Shown in pieces: positions 34,020-46,202 of a stretch of DNA of 64,000 bases (positions are counted from its first letter, which is position 1; each line of letters starts with the position of its first letter). The stretch comes from Bromus sterilis (lineage: Eukaryota > Streptophyta > Magnoliopsida > Poales > Poaceae): NCBI GenBank assembly GCA_950022295.1, contig OX465598.1, positions 115,179,001 through 115,243,000 on the forward strand, written 5' to 3'. Below the pieces are notes generated by a model. It did not search any database. It saw only the letters and a program-made list of their open reading frames with translations, and was not told where the DNA came from. The translations under genes were made by a program, and so were the position numbers.

Positions 34020-34530
34020 GCCGCTGGAGGTGGGGGTTGCTGGAGGATGTAGGGTAGAGGAGGGGGTCCGTCGGAGATGGTGAAGGAGGGGGAGGCCGCC
34101 GGAGGTGGTGGAGGAGGAGGAGCGGGTCGCCGTAGTTGGTGCAGGAGGAGTGGCTCACCGGAGGATGTCTTCGGAGGTGGTGGTGGAGGAGGAGGTCGTC
34201 CTAGGTGGTGGAGGCCATGGCCGGAGGTGGGGGAGGAGGAGGAGGTCGCCGATGGGTGGTGGAGGAGGAGGTGGTCGCCGATTGGTGGTGGAGGAGGAGG
34301 AGGTCGTCGTATGGTGGAGGAGGCCATGTTCGGAGAGGTGGAGGAGGAGGAGGAGGTCGCCGGTGGGTGGAGGAGGAGGAGGCAGTCGGAGGAGCTCGCC
34401 CGAGTGGTGGAGGAGGAGGAGGGAGGGAGGAGAAGGGGAAGGGGAGGAGAGGAGGAGGAGGAGGGAGGAGAAGGGGAGAAGGGGAAAAGGAGAAGAATAG
34501 AAGTGGAGGAGAGGAGGAGGGAGGAGAAGG
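34020..34530 (+). repeat. Purine-rich GGA/GGT low-complexity tract
   Basis: Long runs of GGAGGA and GGTGG on the plus strand yield overlapping Gly/Glu/Arg-rich frames and, on the minus strand, a Pro/Ser-rich frame. Sequence of this type could form G-quadruplexes. It is not considered coding. Confidence 0.85.
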
Positions 34531-34555
34531 AAATTACGAATCCTGCCACATAATT

Positions 34556-35018
34556 CTGTGGCGCACCACCCACATATGCGCCACAGAATTGTGTCCCCAA
34601 ATTTTCAAAAAAATTGCCCTCCATATCTTTAAAGCCCCATAACTTTTTTATGTGAGGTTTTTGGGGATTCTAAAAATCTTCAATGGGGTTCCCCCGGTTG
34701 AATTCAGATGTAACTTTTCGAGTAGATGGTTTTTCATGTAAAAACGTTTTCATCCGAGTTCGTATGCAAAAGATGTGCCCATTTTACAAATTCTAGAGAG
34801 ATTTTGCAAAAAAAATGTCGAAATTCATATTTTTCAATTTCCCCTGCAAGTATACCCCATAACATCTCAAAGGATTATAAATTTTGAAGTTTTTATCATT
34901 TTCTTTAAATTTTACAAAACTGAAAAGGCGATCCACGGGGGGGGGGGGGGATCTGTTTTCCACGGAATTATCAAATTTCTGTGGCGCACGAGGCCACATG
35001 CGCCACAGAAAGGGGCAT
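34556..35018. other. CACTA interior between G-rich tract and E3
   Basis: AT-rich non-coding DNA with a run of 14 G at about 34936 and two subterminal-type motifs. It ends at GGCAT (35014-35018), the left TSD of E3. Confidence 0.6.
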
Positions 35019-35618
35019 TGACGGGGATCAACCCCGGCAAATCCCATGGTCAGGGACCCTGGGTTAGTCATGAGAGGCACAGGTTGGATGATAGCTCGTC
35101 GCCAAACAGGAGGACACGTTCCTGTCGATATTATTGATGAGGGAGATGCGATTACAGTGGATGCCGAGGCTGGAGCGTTCAAGGCTAGGGTTACAGATGA
35201 TATTGGATCCTCGGACGGCAGACAAGCGACACATGGGGCACGATTTACCCAGCTTCAGGCCCCCGGAGGGAAAACCCTACATGCTGCTTGTCTGATCTTG
35301 TATTGATGATGATGTACAGAGGTGCTGCGAGGGCTTTGGTGGAGAGAGATCTGTCTAGTTCTATGCGTGGGGGTTTAGGTGATGGGTTGTGATCTGTCTA
35401 GAGAGGTGCCCCTGCCTCGCTTTATGTAGATAGCCAGGTAGGGTTTACAAGAGTCCTAGTCAACTACAAGTAGGAGTCCTTGTCTTGCGCCTCAAGTCTT
35501 CGGCTTCACGTCTTATTCCATCATGTCGGTGTCCACGAGTGGGCCCCTGGTGGGCCGCCAACCATGACACGCACCAGATACCCTCTTGTAGAGGAGTCGT
35601 GGGGTCACCCCCTCGTCA
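35019..35618 (-). repeat. E3 3' LTR
   Basis: Partner of 56911-57511. On the minus strand a purine-rich ACTCGGGGGCTAC stands directly before it (35619-35632), as expected for a polypurine tract. Confidence 0.92.
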
Positions 35619-36474
35619 GTAGCCCCCGAGTAGCTGGGGGACTGGAAGAGTCGCGCAGGGACTCGAATCTGCAATAGCCGTCGTAGTGCGTGTCGATCAG
35701 GTGCTGATGAGCAGTCTAAGATGTCGTGAGTACGCTCCCGATGGGAGTATTTGGATGAAGCATCGAAATTGCAGTCTGTTTCGTCTTCGTATTTCGTCGT
35801 CGGGTGGGGAGAAGTTGCCCAGTCGAGCGGTCGTCGGGTGCGCGTCAGCGCTCCCGATGGGATTAGCCCCCGAGGCTATGTTCGACTGCTTGCAGTCGAG
35901 CATAGACTCAAGACTTCTTCGTCGTCGAGTAATTTTCATTCGAGGAAGTGCTCGACTCGGGTCTTGCGTCGTAGGCGTGAGTTGTTGTAGGGATCAGCCG
36001 TGGACGAGGAGGTTGGCGTCACCGCTTCATGAGGGCGCCCAGCCCTCGAGCATGTGCTAAGAAGGAGAAAAAGGTGCAACTGTATTAAGGTGTACTTGTG
36101 TGATATAAAAAACAATTGCAAGGAACGTGATTTGTAGAAATTGCACTTTTGTCGAGTGGAAAATGTAGCATCATATAAAGTTCATGCGTGTATTTTCATG
36201 AGTTGGCCCTCCAGCAGCAAACTCCTGCCGGGTAACAGGCACGTGATGCCAGACTTGTTGAACCCGGAGACAAGAGCGGCCTTTTGGTACCCAGCCTCAC
36301 TATTTTGACGAACGCGAATAAACAGCATATAAAACTGAGCATGATCCAAAGAATGATTTTGTAGCCTTCAGATGTTTGTGTGCGACTGCGTAGTCGTCTT
36401 TGGCGACTGATCGAGAATGTGTAAAGGTTTTGGAATCATAGCATAAGAATGTAAAGAAAACTTAGCTCTAGGAT
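35619..36474 (-). other. E3 interior, left portion
   Basis: Non-coding, with many GTCGA-type words. It ends with AGGAT (36470-36474), the left TSD of L. Confidence 0.7.
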
Positions 36475-39400
36475 TGTGACGCCCCCAAAATCAGACCGTG
36501 TACAGTAATCATACACGCAAGGTACACGATCGAGATTAGGGACTCATGGTGAGATATCACAACACAACTCTACAAATAAAATAATAATACAAGCTGTTTA
36601 ATACAAGTCAGGGGCCACGAGGGCTCGAATATAACAACTCGAAAGCACAAAGTTAGCGGAAGCAATACTATCTGAGTACAGACACAAGAATACAAGGTTG
36701 CCTTAAGAAGGCTAGCACAAATAACAACAGATCGAAAAGGCGAGGCCTCCTGCCTGGGAACCTCCAAACTACTCCTGGTCAAAGGGAAACTCAACGTCGT
36801 AGAAAGCATCGGGGATTTTCATGTTGCTGTGGTCGGCATCGGGGATCTCCTGCTCCTGGAGTCCAACGTCGACTGCAGCGGCCGAGTAGGCAAAACAATA
36901 AAAGGGGAAAATAAAGCAGGTGAGTATCTAGCATACCCGCGAGTCTTACGTCCGCTACTAAGCATTTATGCATTTGTATCAAATGGAAAGGGGAGGTTGT
37001 ATATAGTGGACTGCAAGGTAGAAATCAGAACAAGGATAAGAAGCTAGGCCTATCGAAGACTAGCATCTTCTGACGAGTCTTGCAGCATGAGGAGAGAACA
37101 ACCAACAGTTTATATAAAGCATAAAGTAACAATGCAGCAGAAGTTGCTGCAGCATTGTATAATAGTAAGTTGTAATAGTTAGCAATGCCTCCGAGATCAC
37201 CTCCTCGACATCCCAGCGAGGAAGAAAACCCGGAACCATACAGTTTAATAATAATAGTTTGTAGTGGTAAGATCCGGCTTCAGCATAAAGCGTCCTGTTA
37301 CCGTGGACACGACTATTCGAATAGATTAAACTCCCTGCAGGGGTGTACTACTGTTCAGCCTGCACGCTCGGATCTCCAGGGTGGCGGGCACCTTGTTAGG
37401 GAACGCTCCACCAAAGCTATCCGACACGTCGCAGCCCATCCTAGGCTCAACAGAGAGGCCATCCGCCGGACTATATCCTATGCGCCAAGGGGTCTAGGAC
37501 CCTCACCCTTGCACGCTCCTGCACGGTGCGTGGCTGGCCGGTGAAGCAAAAGCAAATCCAAGTACACACCGCTCGAGCGAAAAAGACACAACTTCCCGGT
37601 GTAGGCCGCGGTACTGCTGACGTCTGAAGAGCTTTTGGACAAACTACGACGCAGGGGAGCCCATAACTCCTTATCCCACGTGGAGGTAGTGCGTACAGGC
37701 CTTTGCGGCCTCTCAAGTCATCCGCCAAACCATTTAGCATTTTAATTAACCTGCGTGACAACCGTTATCGTTGCCTCGACTTAACCGACTCGCGGTCAAT
37801 GACAGCAGTCAGGACAACCAGTACATCGGTGCCTGCCCTGTCTTCCCACCAAGTCACTGCGGTTACCAACAAGGTGAACCGTCTCCTTACCTTGTCTCGC
37901 GTGTGCTCTTGGTAGAGCTCGACTTTTCGTAGTTTGGTAAATCTCGCGAGATACGAGCAGGGGCCAAGCACGCCAGTAACGTCGGTCGTACTCTCCCTGT
38001 CGCTCCCGACAATATACCGCTCGCGGGCACCGTTGGCTCGTCTGACTCTTACCTTTTAAGGACACAAGTTGGTTCGAGTGCCTACCATTAAGTGAAACCA
38101 GGAGGTATCACCCTCGATGGCACACTTAAAGAGGTTTGACAGAGACATCAGCGGAATGAACTAAGGAGGTTCCCCTCGTATCATCCCGGTGATGCTACGC
38201 TACTGAGCCGACGAGAGTGAAATACGAGTTCGTCCACTCGTAAGTCAAACTCGAAGTGACTCGGCAGAGTCTCGCCGTTGTAGGTTCCCTAGGGCGTCTG
38301 CATTGATCCGTACCTGTTGCAGTTCTATATATTTTGTATCCGCGTCACTCCCCTGAGTGGCCACGGCCCGCTATCTAATCCTAGCTAAAAATGCGCAGGG
38401 CTCACTTCTGAATATAATAAAAAGATATAGCAGGCAACATAGGATAAGGAAGGTACAACAAGGGGCGACAAAATCAGGCAATGAAATTGAATAGGATTGT
38501 AACGTAGCAGCAGCAGTAACAATGCCTAGTGCAAGAAAGTACGGAAAGGTAGGCGATATCTGGGGAAGAGAATGGCTCTGCTTGCCTGGAAGCTCGCGGG
38601 AGGGGTACGGTCATCGATGACGTAGTCGATCACAGGGGCATCGGCAGCGGTCGTCAGGACTACCGGACAATAAGAGAGGGGGAGAAACAATAAATACACA
38701 ACAATAATAGTGATACAAATACAATACATGGCAAACACAATGTTAATGGTGTTCTAACGCAGTGCAATGCACGTTGCACGGAGCGGGAATCCATCCGGGG
38801 ATGAACTGCAAGCTCCGGGTGATTACCGGACAAGGTGTCCGAAGGGGGAAGGGTTCATGCCGGAGGTGTCGTGGACATCCGACAAACGTGTGGATGGTGT
38901 AACCGTGCTAGTTGAAACAATCCGAACAACTTTCCTGTTCAGAATAAATTCATCCGGAAAGTTTTACCGGTACCAGGTAATTACCGGACAAACGATCCGG
39001 AGGGGGAAAGTCTCGGGTTCGGTATGTTAGAGGGGTGCGGTGGGTATACGAGTAGCGTATTGGTATTCATTATATTTTTCTGATCAATTTTGATGTATAA
39101 AGTTTTTGAATTTGGCTTACGGTTTAAAAGATAATGAATTTCAAAGTTTTAAATCATTTAAAAAGAATTTCTGCAATTTATTTAATTGTTTATTCAAACA
39201 TTATCCAGAATAGTAAAGTTGACCAGTCAAACCTAACCAGTGGGACCCACTGGTCAGCCTCTGGACAATAAAATCATTATTTCTATTTCAAACAGTGTAC
39301 TGGACCCACATGTCATAGGTATGTTATTTAAATTAAACTAAAAACAGATATTATCCAGAGGTGGCCCCACATGTCATTCCAACAGGGACAATTAACACTA

Positions 39401-41138
39401 ACAGTTTCTTTTAAATTAACCTAATGGCCTTGGGCCCACTGTCATAGACACACAGGGGGTTATCTTAAGTCAATTTAATTAGCAGGGGATTTAATGTCTA
39501 TTAAGATGAGGTGGACCCACATGTAAGCCTTAGGGGGGGTTATTCCTAATCCTGCAATTAGAGGGGGGTTAGTTTACGGGCTAACCCAGCCACGTCATCG
39601 CCTCCGCCTCGGTGAGGCAGAGGACGCCGGCGACGAGCGGCACCATGGCGGCGAGAGGGCCACGGCGGTCGGCGACCAACACGGCGGGGCGACGTCGCAC
39701 GGCGAGCGGCTGCAGGCCAGGGAGACGCGGCGAGCCGTAGCTGCACTTGCAGCAAGCCGCATCTGCTGTCCACGGGGTGACGCCCAGGTCGCGGCTGACC
39801 ACGGCCATGGCAAGCGCTCAGCGCGGCCAGAGCGTGGCCGGGGTGTGGCGAGGTTGGGTTGCGGTGGGGCAGCCAAGGCGGAGTACCACGGGGGCGCACG
39901 GGCTCGGCGCAAGGCACAACGAGCGCGAGCCCGTCCACGGCGGGTGGCGACGGCCGAGCCTAGGCACGGCACTCCGACGAGTAAACGAGACGGGGGGAGA
40001 GGGGAACGGGTGCGGCAACTCACAAGAAGGCTCGTGGATGCGGTTGGGAGGCCAGGGAGGCACCGTCGATGGTGATTCGGACGATGGCGTCGTCGAGATG
40101 CAGGGGCGGGGCGAGCTTGAGGGCGGCGAGTGGGGGCGCCTCCCGGCTCGATTCGAAGGGGGGAACGTCGTGGAGGAACACCGTGGTCCTCCCATACGTC
40201 CTCTGGTGCCATGGGGTGGCCGGTGGCCACGCGAACCACGGCGGCGCGGCCACGAGCGAGCTCGAGCCCAAGCGGGAGGAAGAACAGGGGCGAGCGCGAG
40301 GGGAGGAGAAGGGAGATGGCACGGGAGGGGGGAGAAACTAGGGTTAGGGTTGAGGGGCGCGTGGCCGCTCTTATGGCCGGCGGCGAGTCGCCCGATGACC
40401 TCCACGGCGTTGGCCATCGTCGTGGATGCATGCCACGGGGGGGTGTGAGCAGTGGAGGGAGAAGAAGAGGGGGATGGGCTGGGCCCGACAGGGGGGGACT
40501 TGGTTAGGTTGGGCCAGTTGCCCTAGGCGTAGTTTAGAGATTTTCTTTAATTTCCTTTTTCTGTTTTTCTTTTTTATATCCTTTTATGTCTCTATTTTAT
40601 TTATTTTTCAAATGATTTTTGTAAAAGGTGGGACTTGCCCCATTATTACTGTTACACAATAAACCATGCCTCATAAAGTTTGGGTGCCTAATAAAAATCA
40701 TTTAGATTTTAACATATTTATTAAACGATGAATTCTTATTGTCTGGCTACTGTTTTGATTTATTTTAATTATATAAATACTGTAATAAAATCTCATTGTT
40801 ATTTTGTCATGACCTATAGATTATTTCCTATTTAATAAAATTGGTTTTACAATTTTCTTTTTGCTTAAGTTTATTTCCCACTTTTATTTAATTCGTAGGG
40901 CAATTTAATATCCAACCATTACGGGATTCACTATTTATTATTGACTTGGGATCTTTCAAAATGCCAAGAATAATCTATCTAATTATTTGCAAAGGTTTTA
41001 TCCCGACCTGACTTTTGAAAAGGACTTGGAGTGAATTATTTCCTAAGACAAATTTTTTATGAGGGTGATCCTGATGAAAAGTCATCTAACAAGGTGATCA
41101 GTGTTGAATTACTGTTGCATGATTATCGGGGTGTTACA
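36475..41138 (-). repeat. L 3' LTR (uninterrupted copy)
   Basis: Plus-strand ends are TGTGACGCCCCC and GGTGTTACA. The GC-rich block 39560-40500 gives many overlapping ORFs on both strands, none conserved in frame in the right LTR. I treat it as promoter and leader. The G2 target is present here once as GGCGT (38293-38297). Confidence 0.9.
40366..40377 (-). promoter_or_regulatory. Candidate TATA-like element of the L LTR
   Basis: GCCATAAGAGCG on the minus strand, followed about 30 bp later by CAACCCTAACCCTAG, resembles a plant promoter and transcription start region. The right LTR keeps it at about 54670-54682. This is inference only. Confidence 0.35.
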
Positions 41139-42615
41139 AATCTCCCCTACTACAAAGAATTCTCTTCCCGAGAATTTAAAGGTAGTGGAAGGGGTAAAGC
41201 TTTGGTTTCGTAATCTAACGATTCTTCTACTTATTGTTTTCCTTCTCATAGAAGTTAATCCTTCTCGTTGAGGTCTTCATTTCTCTGCATCAGTGCATCA
41301 TGTCGGAGTTGCCTTTCATTCTTGAGGGTCCTCATCGTACTTACGAATAGGGTAGGGGAAACTTAAGGGGGTCGGATCGGTAGCAAGCTAATCAACCGAG
41401 GTTATCCAAGAGAATGTGGTACAAAGTATCTCACGAGTTAAACTCAGGGAGATACATCAAGAGAAACAAAAGAAGGAATGAGGAGTTTCAATGGATAAAC
41501 ATGCATTCGATGCTGATCACGGATGAAGAAAATGGGTCCAGAGCATTAGGCATGAGCACTGAGTCTGATATCGGACTGAATATCACAAGGTAGGTGAGAA
41601 GAGTCAGGTTTCGATCCTGTGGAACTGTGGCTGAGAGTGGTGGCATATTACGCGATCACGGTGCAAGGATTGTCAGAGAACAACTTGTCAGCTATGTCAG
41701 CAACAACATCGGTACCAGGAGCAGTGGACATTGAGAACCATTTTCCTGCTCATTAATACGAGGCGGACCAATTGGCAAAGTTCTCGTCCCGGTGGTTACC
41801 GAAATGTCATTAACAATGGAAACAAGGTGTTACTGACGAGGTTGCACACCAAGGTGTTTACACAAGCAGGGTAATTTCACTGCTTAGATAAGATACATTA
41901 CAAGAAAGGTTAAACAGACCAATGGAAAGGAAAATGTGATGATACACAAGTATCAGGTGTATATCTTTCCCAAGGAAAAGCAGAGCACGATGTACACGAC
42001 CAAGTGGTATTGGCAGAGCGTCAAGGGAGGTTGTCGATGATAACACAAATCATCGAGGGCAAGGATGGTATTTCACATGATGAATCCAATCGACACATGG
42101 AAGAAACCATGTAAGATTAGTCGGATAATAATCCACAAAATGTCGAGTGGTTCGCAAAGAATCTGATGTGAGCATCGGCGGTCAACCAGAAGGAGAAATA
42201 ATACAAAGGCATCGGGTGATATAAGCATCGGAAGGTGGATGTAATTATCCATACAGACTTATCGGTGGCAGGGGATTGCAAAGGCGATGAACACGTAGGT
42301 TATCGGTAATTTATCGGAGAGTATCTTCGGAACCTTCAGGTGAAACAAGCGATCATCTTGGGTGAAGGGCTCTCCGGAAGGAAGGATGTGCGAGGAACTA
42401 AAGTCAGAGTTAGTAAAATCTGTAACCCGAAAGGAAGAGAGAGCAGAGTCCCAGAGTAAAGGTACGGAGAAAAAGATTCTAATACCATCCATTTTGCGAC
42501 GTGGGCCGATAAGCCACACAACGCTGTTAGTGAATAGTTTTCGTTTGTCTAGACTCGACTTCGACCAAGGAGTTGGAAGGGGGTTACCTACAGGCAGTCG
42601 GCACTGATACCAACT
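41139..42615 (-). other. L internal region, non-coding
   Basis: About 1.5 kb without an ORF of any retroelement type. The minus-strand TTGGTATCAGTGC at 42601-42613 is the PBS next to the 5' LTR, and AGTAGGGGAGATT at the other end (about 41139-41151) is the polypurine tract. Confidence 0.85.
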
Positions 42616-44399
42616 TGTGACGCCCCCAAAATCATACCGTGTACAGTAATCACACACGCAAGGTACACAATCGAGATTAGGGACTCACGGTGTGATATCA
42701 CAACACAACTCTACAAATAAAAAAATAATACAAGCTGTTTAATACAAGCCAGGGGCCACGAGGGCTCGAATACAACAGCTCGAAAGCACAAAGTTAGCGG
42801 AAGCAATAGTATATGAGTACAGACACAAGAATACAAGGTTGCCTTAAGAAGGCTAGCACAAATAACAACAGATCGAAAAGGCGAGGCCTCCTGCCTGGGA
42901 ACCTCCAAACTACTCCTGGTCAAATGGAAACTCGACGTTGTAGAAAGCATCGGGGATCTTCATGTTTCGGTTGTCGGCATCGGGGATCTGCTGCTCCTGG
43001 ACTCCAACGTTGACTGCAGCGGCCGATCAGGCAAAACAATAAAAGGGGAAAATAAAGCAGGTGAGTATCTAGCATACCCGCGAGTCTTACGTCCGCTACT
43101 AAGCATTTATGCATTTGCATTTATATGGAAAGGGGAGGTTGTATATAGTGGAATGCAAGGTAGAAATCAGAACAAGGATAAGAAGCTAGGCCTATCGAAG
43201 ACTAGCATCTTCTGATGAGTCTTGCAGCATGAGGAGAGAACAGCCAACAGTTTATATAAAGCATAAAGTAACAATGCAAAAGAAGTTGCTGCAGCATTGT
43301 ATAATAGTAAGTTGTAATAATTAGCAATGCCTCCGAGATCACCTCCTCGACATCCCAGCGAGGAAGAAAACCCGGAACCATACAGTTTAATAATAATAGT
43401 TTGTAGTGGTAAGATCCAGCTTCAGCATAAAGCGTCCTGTTACCGTGGACACGGCTATTCGAATAGATTAAACTCCCTGCAGGGGTGCACTACTGTTCAG
43501 CCTGCACGCTCGGATCTCCAGGGTGGCGGGCACCTTGTTAGGGAACGCTCCACCAAAGCTATCCGACACGTCGCAGCCCATCCTAGGCTCAACAGAGAGG
43601 CCATCCGCCGGACTATATCCTATGCGCCAAGGGGTCTAGGACCCTCACCCTTGCACGCTCTTGCATGGTGCGTGGCTGGCCGGTGAAGAAAAGCAAATCC
43701 AAATACACACCGCTCGAGCGAAAAAGACACAACTTTCCGGCGCAGGCCGCGTTACTGCTGACGTCTGAAGAGCTTTCGGACAAACTACGACGCAGGGGAG
43801 CCCATAACTTCTTATCCCACGTGAAGGTAGTCCATACAGGCCTTTGCGGCCTCTCAAGTCATCCGCCGAACCATTTAGCATTTTAATTAACCTGCGTGAC
43901 AACCGCTATCGTTGCCTCGACTTAACCGACCCGCGGTCAACGACAGCAGTCAGGACAACCAGTACATCGGTGCCTGCCCTGTCGTCCCACCAATTCACTG
44001 CGGTTACCAACAAGGTGAACCGTCTCCTTACCTTATCTCGTGTGTGCTCTTGGTAGAGCTCGACTTTTTATAGTTTGGTAACGTCGGTCGTACCCTCCCT
44101 GTCGCTCCCGAAAATATACCGCTCGCGGGCACCGTTGGGTCGCCTGACTCTTATCTTTTAAGGACACTAGTTGGTTCGAGTGCGTACCATTAAGTGAAAC
44201 CAGGAGGTATCACCCTCGATGGCACACTTAAAGAGGTTTGACAGAGACATCAGCGGAATGAACTAAGGAGGTAAACCTCGTATCATCCTGGTGATGCTAC
44301 GCTACTGAGCCGACGAGAGTGAAATACGAGTTCGTCCACTCGTAAGTCAAACTCGAAGCGACTCGGAAAAGTCTCGCCGTTGTAGGTTCTCTAGGGCGT
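42616..44399 (-). repeat. L 5' LTR, left part
   Basis: Aligns with the first part of 36475-41138. Compared with that copy it lacks about 39 bp, corresponding to 37941-37979. It is cut at GGCGT (44395-44399) by G2 and resumes at 52640. Confidence 0.9.
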
Positions 44400-46038
44400 T
44401 GATACGTCCAAAACGTATCTATAATTTCTGCTTGCTCCATGCATGTTTTGTGTGATATTGCTATGATCTAGATACACTTTCATACACTTTTGATCATATT
44501 TGTACTAACCTATTAACTCAGTGCACCACAGTGCCAGTTCCTGTTTTCTGCTGTTTTTCTATTTCAGTTTCCCCCATATAAAAAGTGCTCCAAAAATTCG
44601 GGAAAAATCAGATAAAAAATCAGCGTGAAGGAACCTTCCGGAAGAACCTGGGTGGGGCCAGAGGGCCACCACCAGGGGCCCAGGCGCCCTGGTGGCGCGC
44701 CCTAGGGCCTGGCCGCGCCGGGGGGCGCCTGGACCCCTGGTGGCCCCCTGGCTGCCCCCCTTCGCCTATATATTCTCCGTCACGGGAAACTTCCGAGGAG
44801 AGAACCCTTTTTCGCGATCTCTCCTTTGTTCCGCCGCCGCCGCGCTTCCGAGATCGGGAGCACCAGAAGACCTCTTCCCGGCACCCTGCCGGAGGGAGGG
44901 CCGACCTCCGGGAGTCTCCTCTCCACCATGGATGCTTCCCGAATGTCTCGTGAGTAGTTTTCCTTGGACCATGGGTCCGTGATCAGTAGCTATGTGATGT
45001 TCTCCTCCCCTCTTTGTTCTTCATGGTTTAGACCTCGTGAGCTGCCCTACATGATCGAGGCACTTTTGTAATCTTTGTGCTGTTGATATGCTGAGTTTGA
45101 TGGGATCTGATGGATTATGAGATTATGTTCAGATTGTGATTGAGTAATATATTTGGTTCTTATCTCTTATATTTTTGTTCCTAAGTAATTCTTGCATGTT
45201 CTCCGTTGATGTTTATTTCTTTTGCCAAGTAGTAGGTAGTAACCCCAAGAGGGAACGTTATGCTCGATTGTGGGTTCATGCCCCCCGATGACACGCTTGA
45301 GTGACAGAAACATGAGTCTATGGGATGTGCTGTTGCCACAAGGGGGAAAACAACGGTGCTTGTAACCGCGGTTACAAGGATTGTTTACTTTACGCAAAGT
45401 GCTTTTTAATGCAGTTGTCTGTTGCTTTGGGTTTACACTTTGGGTGGGGCTCGCAACTTAATACCAGCGAGATGTTCTGGATAGATATCTCAAGGTGGAT
45501 GATTATTAGTAGATGCAGTTGGATTTCGGTCTACTTATTTTGGCGTACTGCCCATGCTTTTGATCCTCTTCCTTTCTTTTGTAGCATAGTTAGCATTGCA
45601 GTGCGTTCATAGTCCTGTCAATTGCCCTTCTGTAATTTGTTCACCTCGCATAGCAGTTTTATCGTCTTTTGGGAGAGAGACATCACTAGTGAACATCACG
45701 TATCCCGGTCCATATTCTCATTACTGTTTCCACGCTCATTTACTTTTCTGCTTTTACTTTCAGTTTCTATCATTATCCCTTGTGTTTGATCCTTTGTGAA
45801 CAACAAGACCGGAGAGATTGACAACCTCTCTGAACTTCGTTGGGAACAAAGTTATTTGTGTCTGTGTGCAGGTCCGCGTCAGTTGCGCCGCTGAAACCTA
45901 CTTATCATCTCTGGAGTCCTACTGGAGACAAACCTTGGTATCTATTCTGAGGGAAATTTGCTGTTGTGCTACATCACGCCTTCCACTTGGGGTTTACCAA
46001 CGAAGGGCGAGAAATCACTATCATCACCTCGCACATCA
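44400..46038 (+). repeat. G2 5' LTR
   Basis: 1,639 bp, TGATACGTCC to CACATCA. GATACGT and ACGTATC form a terminal hairpin at 44401-44419, and TATA-like CTATATATT lies near 44766. Confidence 0.92.
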
Positions 46039-46049
46039 AGCCAAATTTC

Positions 46050-46067
46050 TGGCGCCGTTGCCGGGGA
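46050..46067 (+). other. G2 primer binding site
   Basis: TGGCGCCGTTGCCGGGGA, 11 bases past the LTR end. This is a standard Asp-tRNA-type site. Confidence 0.82.
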
Positions 46068-46202
46068 CTCCGAGTGCTAAGATAGGGGAGTTGCACACTG
46101 CCCTTTACCTTTGTTTTTTAGTCTTGTTAGTTTACCTTTCAGTTTTTATCTTTGTGTCTTATATCAAAAATCACAAAAAAATCTGCCACACTTGCTGCTG
46201 CT

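Noticed and set aside
33800..34624. Pro/Ser-rich 274-codon minus-strand ORF and Gly/Glu-rich plus-strand ORFs
   Set aside because: They are translations of the GGA/GGT low-complexity tract in a mini-CACTA, with no domain.
39558..40507. Several long GC-rich ORFs on both strands, repeated at 53854-54829
   Set aside because: They overlap in many frames, have low-complexity Arg/Pro/Gly composition and change frame between the two LTRs of L. They are read as LTR promoter/leader sequence.
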